NCBI GenBank assembly: GCA_012514035.1
Contig: JAAZBB010000012.1
Coordinates: forward strand, 1-33,503
Direction: 5' to 3'
DNA: 33,503 nt
Origin: Lentisphaerota bacterium
GTDB taxonomy: Bacteria > Verrucomicrobiota > Kiritimatiellia > CAIQIC01 > Lenti-01
The translations under genes were made by a program, and so were the position numbers. The notes under the pieces are model-generated. The model did not search any database and was not told the DNA's origin. It saw only the letters and a list, made by a program, of their open reading frames with translations. How positions within the stretch are numbered: position 1 is the first letter of the stretch; every line of letters starts with the position of its first letter. Positions 32,776 to 33,503 of the stretch are shown here, piece by piece.

Positions 32776-32832
32776 ATGCAACTCACCCTTGAGGAGACCG
32801 CGCAGCGGGCTCCGAATGGGGTGCGGTTGCTG
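32776..32832 (-). other. attC-like site 2
   Basis: A strong hairpin: ATGCAACTCACCC (32776-32788) pairs with GGGGTGCGGTTG (32818-32829), and inside it GGAG-A-CCGC pairs with GCGG-G-CTCC around GCA. The minus-strand core GTTGCAT fits GTTRRRY in six of seven positions. It overlaps the last residues of the upstream gene. Confidence 0.58.
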
Positions 32833-33292
32833 GTTGGAGCCTCCTCAGTCTTTTGTCCCTATCTCGTGATGCTTGCAGTGAAATGGGAGCAGGAAGAAAG
32901 AAGCAGAGAAAGGTGGCGTCTCGAAAGAGCCAGCCAACCCGGTTCCAGAAGGCAACACGGTCGGTGCACAGAGCAACAGCAAGTTGGAGTGTCGCCGATC
33001 CGACGAGAATCACGAGCGGCGTCAGAAGGACGCTCATCACAACTCTGTACCGAATTACCGTTTTGATGACCCACCTGTGAGGAAGCAGGACTGTCGCTAT
33101 GTAAGCACCGAGCCACAACATGGTGAAAGCCGACTCCATCCGGTAGTATCCCGAATCAATGCGCCGGAAATGTTCTTCTGAAGTTACTCCCATCGGCGGC
33201 TCAAATGGACCGTTCATTGCGAAGCCGAACAAATTGAGCAGAAGGCCGAGTCCGCCGAACAAGCAGACGAACACTGCCGTCAAAATCCGCAT
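32783..33292 (-). CDS. Cassette ORF: membrane protein, 169 aa
   Basis: Starting at the ATG 33292 (AGGA nine bases upstream); a longer frame would begin with TTG inside attC-like site 1. Four hydrophobic segments: about 3-25 (ILTAVFVCLFGGLGLLLNLF), 52-72 (FTMLWLGAYIATVLL), 82-105 (VVMSVLLTPLVILVGSATLQ) and 118-137 (FLCFFLPAPIS). The tail, from about 142, is basic and encoded largely by attC-like site 2. No family recognised. It is the first visible cassette, reading away from the right edge of the window. Confidence 0.6.
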   Translation of the reverse strand: MRILTAVFVCLFGGLGLLLNLFGFAMNGPFEPPMGVTSEEHFRRIDSGYYRMESAFTMLWLGAYIATVLLPHRWVIKTVIRYRVVMSVLLTPLVILVGSATLQLAVALCTDRVAFWNRVGWLFRDATFLCFFLPAPISLQASRDRDKRLRRLQPATAPHSEPAARSPQG

Positions 33293-33322
33293 TGTCCCCG
33301 TTCCTGTCATTTCCTGTTCATG

Positions 33323-33387
33323 CTCCAACGTCAGGGGTCAGGGGACCCGGCACCTTGTGACGGGTACTCTGGACCCCCTTGTTGAAC
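33323..33387 (-). other. attC-like site 1
   Basis: On the minus strand GTTCAACAAGGGGGTCC opens the site; GTTCAAC matches RYYYAAC exactly. It closes with GACCCCTGACGTTGGAG, where GTTGGAG fits GTTRRRY in six of seven positions. CAAC pairs with GTTG and GGGGTC with GACCCC, with the bulge bases expected of attC. This is the clearest site of the array. Confidence 0.68.
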
Positions 33388-33503
33388 TAAGCCGCTACGC
33401 GGCAGTTGAGTAATTAGGCGGCTGTCGTTCCGATTCACGGGGGGCATCATACCTAGGAGGCGGGTGGACAATCAAGTCCGTCCGCAATCCAGGAGAACCG
33501 ACA
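33388..33503. other. Right edge of the window, possible end of a further cassette
   Basis: No gene can be supported in the last 116 bases. A short hairpin (AACTAAGCCGC with GCGGCAGTT, about 33385-33406) overlaps the end of attC-like site 1. Any further cassette, attI site or integrase gene would lie beyond 33503. Confidence 0.35.

Overview
The window is GC-rich bacterial DNA with long runs of anaerobic and housekeeping genes, broken by repeat-rich, lower-GC accessory patches. Hybrid cluster protein, a flavodiiron protein, two Rrf2 regulators, a CoA-disulfide reductase with a rhodanese domain and a HydG-like radical SAM enzyme suggest an anaerobe or facultative anaerobe with active sulfur and redox metabolism. 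The intergenic phrase repeats, the RAYT remnant and the UGP2-type UDP-glucose pyrophosphorylase would fit the PVC group (Kiritimatiellota, Lentisphaerota or Verrucomicrobiota). That is an inference from gene style; no rRNA or other marker gene is present to confirm it.

Layout. 1-249: 3' end of hemW. 250-2460: a repeat-rich tract with one small secreted-protein gene and a decayed RAYT transposase fragment. 2461-3426: a small gene followed by an attC-like integron recombination site and a higBA toxin-antitoxin module. 3499-7104 (minus strand): DUF6448 secreted protein, Rrf2 regulator, ferredoxin-like protein and hybrid cluster protein, with a dyad over the promoter. 7120-10029 (minus): Rrf2 regulator, O-acetylhomoserine sulfhydrylase and cysteine synthase. 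10130-11714 (plus): flavodiiron protein overlapping a DUF488 gene. 11764-13713 (minus): type I pullulanase. 13859-15628 (plus): CoA-disulfide reductase/rhodanese fusion. 15.6-17.3 kb: an insertion patch with a frame-disrupted IS630 element and an IS256-family fragment. 17398-21168 (plus): MalK/UgpC ATPase, a 45-codon membrane ORF overlapping pdxJ, pdxJ, and a bifunctional NAD(P)HX repair enzyme. 21262-22341 (minus): nadA, divergent from a small secreted protein. 22875-25204 (minus): zinc-ribbon membrane protein and UDP-glucose pyrophosphorylase. 25580-29916 (plus): HydG-like enzyme, metA, gpsA and an orphan NarL-type response regulator, with metA/gpsA overlapping. 29931-30084: six palindromic units containing TTTTCCACA cores. 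30398-31541 (minus): small membrane protein and a PIN/RHH toxin-antitoxin pair. 31602-33387 (minus): an integron-like array of four cassettes with small membrane-protein genes, separated by five attC-like hairpins.

How the genes work together. MetA carries the glutamate associated with acetyl-CoA use, which matches MetY and CysK: homoserine is acetylated and then sulfhydrylated, and O-acetylserine is converted to cysteine, probably under the adjacent Rrf2 regulator. Hcp, the ferredoxin, the flavodiiron protein and the CoA-disulfide reductase look like a nitrosative, oxidative and disulfide stress set. NadA, the NAD(P)HX repair enzyme, PdxJ and GpsA are cofactor and lipid housekeeping.

The most distinctive features are two integron-like loci, each with a promoter-bearing toxin-antitoxin module directly after an attC-like site; a phased palindrome array downstream of the response regulator; and a HydG homologue whose second C-terminal cluster cysteine is glycine. 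No integron integrase gene lies in the window.
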